Position numbers and translations under genes: made by a program. From contig JBGSJA010000166.1 of assembly GCA_041742235.1 (NCBI GenBank), positions 1 to 8,172 on the forward strand: DNA of 8,172 bases. Reading direction: 5' to 3'. This DNA comes from BOKV01 sp041742235 (lineage in GTDB: Bacteria > Pseudomonadota > Alphaproteobacteria > Rhizobiales > Rhizobiaceae). Positions within the stretch are counted from its first letter, which is position 1. Every line of letters starts with the position of its first letter. This document shows, piece by piece, positions 1 to 5,085 of the stretch. The notes beneath the pieces were generated by a model. It saw only the letters and a program-made list of their open reading frames with translations, did no database searches and had not been told where the DNA came from.

Positions 1-774
1 GCGCGCCAGCCGCAAGGCGTGGCGGCGGCTCCGCGCCGGACTGCATCTCGCGAGGGCGTTCTGGCGGTCTACGGTCTGCAGAAGGGATACAAGGGACGCC
101 AGGTGGTGCGCGGCGTTTCGCTTGGCGTTCGCCGCGGTGAAGCGGTCGGCCTTCTCGGCCCCAATGGCGCGGGCAAGACAACCTGTTTCTACATGATCAC
201 CGGCCTCGTGCGGCCCGATGCCGGCCGCATCGAGCTGGACGGCCACGATATCACGCAGACGCCGATGTATCGCAGGGCACGGCTTGGCATCGGCTATCTG
301 CCGCAGGAAGCGTCGATCTTTCGCGGCCTGTCGGTCGAGAACAACATCCGGGCCGTGCTGGAGGTGGTGGAGCCGGACCGGGACGAGCGCGACCGGCAGC
401 TCGACGCACTGCTCGACGAATTCAACATCGCGCATTTGCGCAAGTCTCCCTCGATCGCGCTTTCGGGCGGAGAGCGGCGGCGGTGCGAAATCGCCCGTGC
501 GCTGGCCTCGCGGCCCTCCTTCATTCTGCTCGACGAGCCCTTTGCCGGCATCGATCCCATCCAGGTGGGCGATATCCAGGCGGTGGTGCGGCAATTGACC
601 CGCCGCGGCATCGGCGTGCTGATCACCGACCACAATGTGCGCGAGACGCTGGGCCTTATCGACCGGGCCTATATCATTGCACATGGCCGCGTGCTGTCGC
701 ATGGCCGACCGGAAGAGATCGTGCGCAATCCCGATGTCCGGCGCACATATCTAGGCGAGCAGTTTACACTTTGA
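1..774 (+). CDS. lptB: LPS export ABC transporter ATP-binding protein LptB (5' end probably outside the window)
   Basis: Cytoplasmic ATPase of the LptB2FGC complex that extracts lipopolysaccharide from the inner membrane and drives it along the Lpt bridge to the outer membrane. Numbering from the GTG at 19, the ABC motifs are all present: Walker A GPNGAGKTT at 47-55, Q-loop Gln96, signature LSGGE at 148-152, Walker B ending LLDEP with catalytic Glu173, and H-loop His205 in ITDHNVRET. The stretch YLPQEASIFRGLSVENNI is typical of LptB rather than of other ABC ATPases. The frame is open to the left edge. The GTG at 19 has no usable ribosome binding site (AAGG lies only one base before it), so the true start is probably upstream, giving the Ala/Pro-rich N-terminal extension common in sphingomonad LptB. 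It is followed by rpoN in the same direction, the usual alphaproteobacterial order. Family assignment is secure; only the start is uncertain. Confidence 0.95.
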   Translation, partial: ARQPQGVAAAPRRTASREGVLAVYGLQKGYKGRQVVRGVSLGVRRGEAVGLLGPNGAGKTTCFYMITGLVRPDAGRIELDGHDITQTPMYRRARLGIGYLPQEASIFRGLSVENNIRAVLEVVEPDRDERDRQLDALLDEFNIAHLRKSPSIALSGGERRRCEIARALASRPSFILLDEPFAGIDPIQVGDIQAVVRQLTRRGIGVLITDHNVRETLGLIDRAYIIAHGRVLSHGRPEEIVRNPDVRRTYLGEQFTL

Positions 775-865
775 TGACTTGGTGATGGTATACGGCTAGC
801 AAGAAGCGGGCCAGCGTGTGAAATCGCGCAAACCCGACACCGAATATTGTCCCGGGGCAGGCTGC

Positions 866-2386
866 ATGGCGCTTTCCGCTAAGTTACAGATCAGGCAATC
901 GCAATCGCTGGTGATGACGCCCCAGCTGATGCAGTCGATCCGCCTGCTGCAATTCAGTCATCTCGAGCTTTCCGCTTTCATTGCCCGTGAAATGGAGAAG
1001 AACCCGCTGCTGGAAATGGCCGAAGGTCAGGGCCAAGAAGCGGCTTTCGAGCCCGAAGCGGCGGCGGCAGCGGAGGCGCCCGTGGAAGCGATCGGCGTGG
1101 AGCTGGAGACAAGCACCGCCGCGATGGAGCAAAACCTCGGCACTTCGCTGGAAAATGTCTTCGAGACGGCCCCCGGGGAAGCGCCTGCCGCGCCCACACT
1201 TTCCGATCCCTGGAAATCGCCGGCCTCCACCGTCAGCCTGGATGGCGAAGCCCCGGACCTCGATGCTTGGTGCGCAGCCGCCACCACGCTGGCCGGGCAC
1301 CTTGGCGCACAGGCCGCGTTCGCCTTCAAGGACAGGGTCGATGCGCTGATCGCCGGCGAGATCATCGATTCGCTTGACGATGACGGCTATTTGCGCCGCG
1401 ATACAGCCGAGATATCGGCAACCCTGGGCATTGACGCTGATCGCATCGAGAAAGTGATCGCCACGATCCAGACCTTCGACCCGCCCGGAGTGTGCGCACG
1501 GAACCTTTCCGAATGCCTTGCGATCCAGCTCGCCGAGAAGAACCGCCTCGATCCCGCCATGCAGACGCTGCTTGGCAATCTGGAACTGCTGGCGCGGCGC
1601 GACTTCGCCGAGCTTTGCCGCCTGTGCGGCGTCGATCGCGAAGACATGGCGCAGATGGTGCAGGAAGTCCGCGAACTTGAGCCGCGGCCGGGCAGCGCCT
1701 TCGACCATGCGCCGGTCCAGGCGGTGGTTCCCGACGTGCTTATCAGCGCCCGCCCCGATGGAACCTGGTCGGTGGAACTGAATTCGGAAACGCTGCCGCG
1801 CGTGTTGATCAGCCGCAGCTACCATGCCACGGTCGCGCGGTCGTGCCGCAGCGAAACCGACAAGGCATTTCTGGGCGAATGCCTTCAGAACGCAAACTGG
1901 CTGGTGCGCAGCCTCGACCAGCGAGCGCAGACGATCCTCAAGGTCGCGAGCGAAATCGTGCGCCAGCAGGACATGTTCCTTGCGCACGGCGTCCAGCACC
2001 TGCGCCCGCTCAACCTCAAGACGGTCGCCGACGCGATCAAGATGCACGAATCGACGATCAGCCGCGTCACCTCGAACAAATACATGATGACGCCGCGCGG
2101 CCTGTTCGAGCTGAAATACTTCTTCACCCAGGCGATCGCGTCCAATACCGGCGCGGAAGCGCATTCGGCAGAGGCCGTGCGGCACAAGATCAGGCAGCTC
2201 GTCGAAGCCGAAAGCGCCAGAGACGTGCTTTCGGACGACGCCATCGTCGAGATGCTGCGCAAGAGCGGTATCGACATCGCGCGCCGGACCGTCGCCAAAT
2301 ACCGCGAATCAATGAACATACCCTCCTCGGTGCAGCGCAGGCGCGAGAGGCTGGCATTCAACGAGCGCGAAGCCGTGCCGGGTTAG
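866..2386 (+). CDS. rpoN: RNA polymerase sigma-54 factor RpoN
   Basis: Alternative sigma factor that directs RNA polymerase to -24/-12 promoters and needs AAA+ enhancer-binding activators; it usually governs nitrogen and carbon use or motility. The ATG at 866 gives 506 residues. The N-terminal activator-interacting region I (about 1-50) has the classic LQIRQSQSLVMTPQLMQSIR opening. An acidic, Ala/Glu-rich region II follows (about 52-90), then the core-binding domain, the helix-turn-helix near 379-420 (VADAIKMHESTISRVTSNKY, then MMTPRG), and the RpoN box ARRTVAKYRE at 472-481, which reads the -24 element. An in-frame GTG at 818 would add 16 residues (MKSRKPDTEYCPGAGC) with no family counterpart, so 866 is preferred; GGGG about nine bases upstream is its weak ribosome binding site. 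The gap from lptB is 91 bases with no clear terminator, so co-transcription with lptB is possible. Confidence 0.96.
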   Translation: MALSAKLQIRQSQSLVMTPQLMQSIRLLQFSHLELSAFIAREMEKNPLLEMAEGQGQEAAFEPEAAAAAEAPVEAIGVELETSTAAMEQNLGTSLENVFETAPGEAPAAPTLSDPWKSPASTVSLDGEAPDLDAWCAAATTLAGHLGAQAAFAFKDRVDALIAGEIIDSLDDDGYLRRDTAEISATLGIDADRIEKVIATIQTFDPPGVCARNLSECLAIQLAEKNRLDPAMQTLLGNLELLARRDFAELCRLCGVDREDMAQMVQEVRELEPRPGSAFDHAPVQAVVPDVLISARPDGTWSVELNSETLPRVLISRSYHATVARSCRSETDKAFLGECLQNANWLVRSLDQRAQTILKVASEIVRQQDMFLAHGVQHLRPLNLKTVADAIKMHESTISRVTSNKYMMTPRGLFELKYFFTQAIASNTGAEAHSAEAVRHKIRQLVEAESARDVLSDDAIVEMLRKSGIDIARRTVAKYRESMNIPSSVQRRRERLAFNEREAVPG

Positions 2387-2408
2387 CGCCCGCCCTGCAA
2401 GCCTTGCC

Positions 2409-2437
2409 TTGACAACCAGTGCACCTGCCCCTAGAAG
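2409..2437 (+). promoter_or_regulatory. Candidate distal promoter for hpf-ptsN
   Basis: A perfect TTGACA -35 at 2409-2414 is separated by 17 bases from TAGAAG at 2432-2437 (4 of 6 matches to TATAAT). It lies just after the rpoN stop. Transcripts from here would carry a leader of about 200 bases before hpf, including the 15-base tandem repeat and the small leader ORF. This is a sequence match only. Confidence 0.35.
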
Positions 2438-2507
2438 CGCGCCGTCGACAAGGCCGCGCGCCAGATCGGGCGGCAGGAACCGCGTCGCAGGAACCCTGAC
2501 CGACATA

Positions 2508-2537
2508 GCAGCACGAAACGGGGCAGCACGAAGCGGG
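2508..2537 (+). repeat. 15-base tandem direct repeat in the rpoN-hpf gap
   Basis: Two adjacent copies of GCAGCACGAARCGGG occupy 2508-2522 and 2523-2537, differing at a single base (A at 2518, G at 2533). The surrounding gap also holds three GGAAC words at 2476-2480, 2490-2494 and 2540-2544, the first two 14 bases apart within a repeated GCAGGAACC. No known site is matched. The repeat may be a local duplication in non-coding sequence or a pair of protein-binding half-sites. Confidence 0.6.
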
Positions 2538-2577
2538 TCGGAACCCACCGGCGCAACTGGACCGGTGTGTCGCCGGG

Positions 2578-2607
2578 GTGTCATACTGCCGCCGATGCCG
2601 CTAGTAT
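2578..2607 (+). promoter_or_regulatory. Candidate proximal promoter for hpf-ptsN
   Basis: GTGTCA at 2578-2583 (4 of 6 matches to TTGACA) lies 18 bases before TAGTAT at 2602-2607 (4 of 6 matches to TATAAT). Transcription would begin near 2614, leaving a leader of about 34 bases that keeps the hpf ribosome binding site (GGAG, 2633-2636) but loses the binding site of the small leader ORF. Both boxes are imperfect. Confidence 0.3.
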
Positions 2608-2618
2608 CAGAGGCAAAC

Positions 2619-2651
2619 ATGCTTGCCAAAACGGAGCAGCATTCCCGATGA
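2619..2651 (+). CDS. Possible 10-codon leader ORF overlapping the hpf start
   Basis: A short ORF reading MLAKTEQHSR starts at ATG 2619 and ends with TGA at 2649-2651, overlapping the hpf ATG as ATGA. It has a good Shine-Dalgarno sequence, AGAGG at 2609-2613, five bases before its ATG. By contrast the hpf GGAG (2633-2636) lies 11 bases from the hpf start, longer than ideal. This arrangement is typical of translational coupling, in which a ribosome ending on the leader reinitiates on hpf. The peptide has no recognisable function. The frame is open further upstream, but that part is low-complexity and shows no start signal. It may be chance. Confidence 0.25.
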   Translation: MLAKTEQHSR

Positions 2652-3217
2652 ACCTTCGTATTTCCGGAAAACACATGAATGTGGGCGAGGCATTCGCCCA
2701 ACGCATCGAAGCGCGCATCACCGACGCGGTGACCAAGTTCTTCGAGGGCGGCTATTCCGGTTCCGTCACGCTGGAGAAATCGATCCGCGGGTTCGAATGC
2801 GACTGCACGCTGCATCTCGACAGTGGAATGGTGCTTAACGCAACCGCCGTGGGCCATGACCCGGCCGTGGTGTTCGAGGATGCCGCCGACCGCATCGAGA
2901 AGCGCCTGCGCCGCTACAAGCGGCGGCTCAAGGATCATCACGGCGCGGCGCGCGGACGCCCGGCGCCCGGGGAAGCAGCCTATACCGTGATGGCCGCGCC
3001 ACCCGAGGAAGAGGAAATCGGCGAGGATTTCGCTCCCGCCGTCATCGCGGAAATGTCGACCGGCGTCGAAACGCAATCCGTAGCAGAGGCCGTGATGCAG
3101 CTTGACCTCACCGACAAGCCGCTGATCGTCTTTACCAATGCTGCCAACGGGCGCACCAACGTCGTCTACCGGCGGGCCGACGGAAATGTCGGGTGGATCG
3201 ATCCCTCGAAAAGCTGA
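2648..3217 (+). CDS. hpf: Ribosome hibernation promoting factor, long form (HPF/RaiA family)
   Basis: Binds the 30S decoding centre in stationary phase or stress and drives ribosome dimerisation (100S), protecting idle ribosomes. The 189-residue protein has the two-domain long form. The N-terminal S30AE/sigma-54-modulation domain is at about 1-95 (opening MNLRISGKHMNVGEAF, ending in the basic stretch EKRLRRYKRRLK). A variable Ala/Pro/Glu-rich linker covers about 96-135. The C-terminal dimerisation domain is at about 140-189, with KPLIVFTNAANGRTNVVYRR and a final GNVGWIDP. Short-form HPF of about 95 residues lacks that last domain. The start at 2648 matches the family N-terminus; the in-frame extension from 2567 does not. 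Position between rpoN and ptsN is the classic rpoN-cluster order, which gave the gene its old label 'sigma-54 modulation protein'. Two close cysteines (Cys51, Cys53) are visible, with no known role. Confidence 0.94.
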   Translation: MNLRISGKHMNVGEAFAQRIEARITDAVTKFFEGGYSGSVTLEKSIRGFECDCTLHLDSGMVLNATAVGHDPAVVFEDAADRIEKRLRRYKRRLKDHHGAARGRPAPGEAAYTVMAAPPEEEEIGEDFAPAVIAEMSTGVETQSVAEAVMQLDLTDKPLIVFTNAANGRTNVVYRRADGNVGWIDPSKS

Positions 3218-3219
3218 AC

Positions 3220-3233
3220 GGCGCCGCAGCGCC
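3220..3233 (+). other. Small hairpin in the hpf-ptsN spacer
   Basis: GGCGC at 3220-3224 and GCGCC at 3229-3233 form a 5-base-pair stem with a CGCA loop directly after the hpf stop. No U-run follows, so it is unlikely to terminate transcription. It could stabilise the hpf 3' end after processing of an hpf-ptsN transcript. Confidence 0.3.
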
Positions 3234-3273
3234 AGAAACAAGGTAGCCGGACAAGGCCTCCTGGAGGATTCGC

Positions 3274-3738
3274 ATGAACCTTGGCGATCTGATTTCCCCG
3301 GACGACATCATGCCGGCGCTGCGCAGCAATTCGAAAAAACAGCTGCTTCAGGAGCTTTCGGAGCGCGCATCGGCCAAGACCGGCATCGCCGCGCGGCAGA
3401 TTTTCGATACGCTGCTGCAGCGCGAGCGCCTCGGCTCGACGGGCGCGGGCAACGGTATCGCCATACCGCATGGCAAGCTGCCGAACCTGAAGCGGATCAC
3501 GGGGCTTTTCGCCCGGCTGGAGAGACCGGTGGATTTCGAGGCAATCGACGACATGCCGGTCGACATCGTCTTCCTGCTTCTGGCGCCGGAAGGCGCCGGA
3601 GCGGACCATCTCAAGGCCCTGGCGCGTATCGCGCGGGTCCTGCGGCAGCCCGACATCGTGGAGAAATTGCGCGAAACGCGCGATGCGGCGGCGATCTATT
3701 CGCTTTTGACAGACAACCAGGCTTCGAACGCGGCCTGA
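3274..3738 (+). CDS. ptsN: PTS IIA-like nitrogen regulatory protein PtsN (EIIA-Ntr)
   Basis: Terminal phosphoacceptor of the nitrogen phosphotransferase system (PtsP to NPr to PtsN). It transports no sugar; it regulates partners such as potassium transporters, sensor kinases and the stringent-response enzyme according to its phosphorylation state. The 154-residue protein is the usual length, a single EIIA type-2 (fructose/mannitol) domain. Phosphorylated His66 lies in GIAIPHGKLPNLK, after the family hallmark RERLGSTGAGNG at 50-61. The segment PVDIVFLLLAPEGAGADHLKAL also matches the family. The start is fixed by a strong GGAGG (3263-3267) six bases before the ATG. It follows hpf after 56 bases, probably in one operon, and a hairpin begins three bases after its stop. 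The upstream kinase PtsP is not in the window. Confidence 0.95.
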   Translation: MNLGDLISPDDIMPALRSNSKKQLLQELSERASAKTGIAARQIFDTLLQRERLGSTGAGNGIAIPHGKLPNLKRITGLFARLERPVDFEAIDDMPVDIVFLLLAPEGAGADHLKALARIARVLRQPDIVEKLRETRDAAAIYSLLTDNQASNAA

Positions 3739-3741
3739 AAA

Positions 3742-3762
3742 AGGGGCCCGCAAGGGGCCCCT
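3742..3762. terminator. Shared bidirectional intrinsic terminator between ptsN and the Hsp20-DUF1150 operon
   Basis: A perfect 8-base-pair stem, AGGGGCCC (3742-3749) and GGGCCCCT (3755-3762), encloses a GCAAG loop. On the minus strand the hairpin is followed by a run of five T (from the AAAAA at 3738-3742), a good intrinsic terminator for the DUF1150 gene ending at 3785. On the plus strand it is followed only by AATTG, so termination after ptsN is weaker. It sits exactly in the convergent gap. Confidence 0.85.
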
Positions 3763-3784
3763 AATTGTCGCATGCGTGAAGTGG

Positions 3785-4042
3785 TCAATGCACCGCGACG
3801 GGCAGGAGGTCGTTCTGGAATGCGCCCTGAAGGGCGGAGCCGGCATCGCCTGCCAGCATGATCGGGGTTCCGTCGGCGCCAAACAGCGCCCAGACCCTGG
3901 CTTCCGGATCGATCTGAAGCTTGCCCGGGAAAGCTTCGTTCATTTCCTTGCCCGAGATTTCACGCATATAGGCGATGTGGCCGGCGCCAATGGCTGCCAG
4001 TTCCTGCGGCGTGATGGCTGCGAGTTCCTTTTCGTGACGCAT
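3785..4042 (-). CDS. DUF1150 family small protein
   Basis: An 85-residue protein resembling the DUF1150 family, small alphaproteobacterial proteins of unknown function. Visible features are an N-terminal segment with TPQELAAIGAGHIAYMREI at 11-29, a central KLQIDPEARVWALFGADGTP, and a C-terminal PIMLAGDAGSALQGAFQNDL that suits a compact alpha/beta fold. There is no signal peptide, membrane segment or cysteine. The start at 4042 is chosen because GAAGGAGTAAGGAAC lies directly before the ATG; an ATG 39 bases upstream (4081) adds a segment with no support. It lies 51 bases downstream of the Hsp20 gene on the same strand, with no promoter seen between, so it should be heat-induced with it. This pairing recurs in alphaproteobacteria as I recall, which suggests but does not prove a role with the chaperone. 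The bidirectional hairpin follows 22 bases after its stop. Confidence 0.85.
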   Translation of the reverse strand: MRHEKELAAITPQELAAIGAGHIAYMREISGKEMNEAFPGKLQIDPEARVWALFGADGTPIMLAGDAGSALQGAFQNDLLPVAVH

Positions 4043-4093
4043 GTTCCTTACTCCTTCGGCCCGTAACGGCGCCGGTTTCAATCGCCGAATCCG

Positions 4094-4522
4094 TCAGGCT
4101 TTCGACGATATGGTGATCTTGCGAACGATCCGCTCCGGCTCGTGCCGGGTCAGATTGATCGAAAGCAGTCCGTTCTCCAGCGTGGCTCCTGCAATTTCCA
4201 TTCCCTCGGCGAGCACGAATGCACGCTGGAACTGGCGAGCGGCGATGCCGCGATGGAGATACTCCCGGTCAGGCTCTTCCTTTTGCCTGCCCCTGATCAT
4301 CAACTGGTTCTGCTCGAGCGTGATTTCCAGATCATCTTGTGAAAAACCTGCCACCGCGAGCGTTATGCGCAAGGTCTCCGGGCGGCCATCCCCGGCGCGG
4401 ATCCGCTCTATGTTGTAGGGCGGATAGCCGTCACTGGTGTTCTTCGAAACCCTGTCGAGCAGGCGCTCGATCTCGTCGAAGCCAAGCAGCAGCGGGCTGG
4501 AAAACCCTGCAATGCGCGACAT
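4094..4522 (-). CDS. Small heat-shock protein, Hsp20 / alpha-crystallin family (IbpA-like)
   Basis: ATP-independent holdase that binds unfolding proteins during heat stress and passes them to DnaK/ClpB. The 142-residue protein has class A sHsp architecture: a short N-terminal arm (1-32, LLLGFDEIERLLDRV), the YPPYNIERI entry into the alpha-crystallin domain (33-41), beta-strands through LRITLAVAGFSQDDLEITLE, the conserved ATLENGLLSINL near 113-124, and a C-terminal Ile-X-Ile anchor (Ile136-Thr-Ile138 in RKITIS). It starts at ATG 4522 with AAGGA six bases before it (GGAAAGGACGGGGG then ATG). An RpoH-type promoter lies at 4609-4637, giving a leader of about 80 bases with potential to mask the ribosome binding site. 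The DUF1150 gene follows in the same operon. The family is certain; the exact name (ibpA or hspA) is not. Confidence 0.95.
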   Translation of the reverse strand: MSRIAGFSSPLLLGFDEIERLLDRVSKNTSDGYPPYNIERIRAGDGRPETLRITLAVAGFSQDDLEITLEQNQLMIRGRQKEEPDREYLHRGIAARQFQRAFVLAEGMEIAGATLENGLLSINLTRHEPERIVRKITISSKA

Positions 4523-4529
4523 CCCCCGT

Positions 4530-4591
4530 CCTTTCCAAAGCCCTGCCGGGCATGCCCGGTGTCCAGCAACTTCGCTGCGGAACCCGAAAGG
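4530..4591 (-). promoter_or_regulatory. Possible RNA thermometer in the Hsp20 mRNA leader
   Basis: In the minus-strand leader, CCUUUC (from 4591 to 4586) is the exact complement of GAAAGG (from 4535 to 4530), which includes most of the AAGGA ribosome binding site of the Hsp20 gene. Between them lies a self-complementary CCGGGCAUGCCCGG hairpin that would bring the two arms together. Many alphaproteobacterial small heat-shock genes carry ROSE-type thermometers that mask the ribosome binding site. A UUGCU word is present at about 4569-4565, but it is not placed opposite the binding site as in a classical ROSE. Only six pairs are seen, so this is tentative. Confidence 0.3.
4546..4559. repeat. 14-base perfect palindrome in the Hsp20 leader
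   Basis: CCGGGCATGCCCGG is perfectly self-complementary. In RNA it folds as a 5-base-pair stem with a CAUG loop; in DNA it could be a dimeric protein site. It lies 24 bases upstream of the Hsp20 start, downstream of the heat-shock promoter. Confidence 0.6.
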
Positions 4592-4608
4592 CGAACCGAA
4601 CTGACCAG

Positions 4609-4637
4609 AATATGGGAGTGGCGCTTGAGCGGTTCAA
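4609..4637 (-). promoter_or_regulatory. RpoH (sigma-32) type heat-shock promoter for the Hsp20 operon
   Basis: Reading the minus strand, TTGAAC (4637 to 4632) is followed after 17 bases by CATATT (4614 to 4609) within CCCATATT. The TTGAA -35 and CCCAT-T -10 fit the alphaproteobacterial sigma-32 consensus (CTTGAA, then CCCCAT-T type). Transcription would begin near 4602, about 80 bases before the Hsp20 start. The -35 box lies 16 bases past the stop of the upstream regulator gene, with no terminator between. Confidence 0.7.
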
Positions 4638-4652
4638 CCCGCACGGGCAGGT

Positions 4653-4949
4653 TCAGGCGGCGCAGTACAAGCCGTAAAGGGTGGAAAGGACGCCACGGAC
4701 TTCCCGGGAAGCAAGCCCGTAATATATGGTCTGCGCATCGCGGCGCGTCGTCACCAAGCCGCGTTCGCGCAGTTTTGCCAGATGCTGGGAAAGCGCCGAC
4801 TGGCTGAGCCCAACGCTTTCGGCAAGCGCATTGACGCTCTTCTCGCCGTCAATGAGCTTGCAAAGGACCATCAGACGGCGCGGATTTGCCATGGCTCCGA
4901 GCAGATCCGCCGCCTGTTCAGCATTTTTTTCTAAAAGTTCCGCTTGCAT
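4653..4949 (-). CDS. bigR: ArsR/SmtB-family regulator, BigR/SqrR type (persulfide-responsive repressor)
   Basis: A 98-residue winged-helix repressor. The helix-turn-helix is at about 37-63 (SVNALAESVGLSQSALSQHL) with the wing at RGLVTTRRDAQTIYYGLA. Cys30 in RRLMVLCKLIDGEKSV and Cys96 in the C-terminal LYGLYCAA match the cysteine pair that forms a disulfide or polysulfide bridge in BigR and SqrR when reactive sulfur species rise, releasing DNA. ArsR-type metal sites such as CVC are absent, arguing against arsenic or metal sensing. SqrR's additional N-terminal cysteine is also absent. The divergent neighbours encode a YeeE/YedE sulfur transporter, as in BigR regulons. No Shine-Dalgarno sequence precedes the ATG at 4949, and a -10 box ends seven bases before it, implying a leaderless mRNA. 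An AT-rich palindrome in the promoter suggests autoregulation. An A7 run spans codons 8-10. Confidence 0.85.
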   Translation of the reverse strand: MQAELLEKNAEQAADLLGAMANPRRLMVLCKLIDGEKSVNALAESVGLSQSALSQHLAKLRERGLVTTRRDAQTIYYGLASREVRGVLSTLYGLYCAA

Positions 4950-4956
4950 GATTTGT

Positions 4957-4984
4957 ATATTAGCAATAGCTAATGAAATTACAA
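4957..4984 (-). promoter_or_regulatory. Promoter of the BigR-type regulator, probably giving a leaderless transcript
   Basis: On the minus strand TTGTAA (4984 to 4979) and TAATAT (4962 to 4957) are spaced 16 bases apart; each matches 4 of 6 consensus positions. Seven bases after the -10 comes the A of the regulator ATG at 4949, so the predicted first transcribed base coincides with the start codon. No ribosome binding site is present upstream, which agrees with leaderless initiation. Confidence 0.45.
4959..4974. promoter_or_regulatory. Palindromic operator, probable BigR-type binding site
   Basis: ATTAGC (4959-4964) and GCTAAT (4969-4974) are perfect inverted arms around AATA. The site lies between and partly over the -35 and -10 boxes of the regulator promoter, so a bound dimer would block polymerase. 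For the divergent transporter genes a TACAAT -10-like box at 4980-4985 begins five bases beyond the palindrome, so one site could control both directions. The surrounding stretch 4923-5002 is strikingly AT-rich against the GC-rich background. No -35 partner is clear for the transporter direction. Confidence 0.6.
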
Positions 4985-5085
4985 TGCCACAAAGTTGAAA
5001 TTCTGCGCAAAAACCTTGCTTTCCCAGCTTTCGTCCGGCGCGCTAACCTCATCGGCAACCGACCCATAGGCCACAGGATCATCTC

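Noticed and set aside
763..794. Possible promoter before rpoN (TTTACA and TATACG)
   Set aside because: The boxes are 20 bases apart, too long for a sigma-70 promoter, and no better-spaced pair is visible in 775-865.
884..2185. 433-codon minus-strand frame opposite rpoN
   Set aside because: Long antisense frames are common in GC-rich genes. The protein is Arg/His/Gly-rich with no family features, and rpoN fully explains the region.
2476..2520. EcfG-type general-stress promoter upstream of hpf
   Set aside because: GGAAC words are present, but none has a CGTT-like -10 at 16-17 bases.
2309..3241. 310-codon minus-strand frame opposite hpf and the rpoN-hpf gap
   Set aside because: It is the antisense shadow of hpf: no recognisable domain, unnatural composition and no ribosome binding site, while the plus strand encodes an unmistakable HPF.
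3257..3267. CCTCCTGGAGG palindrome over the ptsN ribosome binding site
   Set aside because: With a one-base centre it cannot fold as a useful RNA hairpin; only three pairs remain once a minimal loop is allowed.
4975..5002. GAAATT direct repeat (4975-4980 and 4997-5002), 22 bases apart, in the regulator-transporter gap
   Set aside because: A six-base repeat in an AT-rich stretch is easily chance; it is not part of the palindrome and has no known counterpart.
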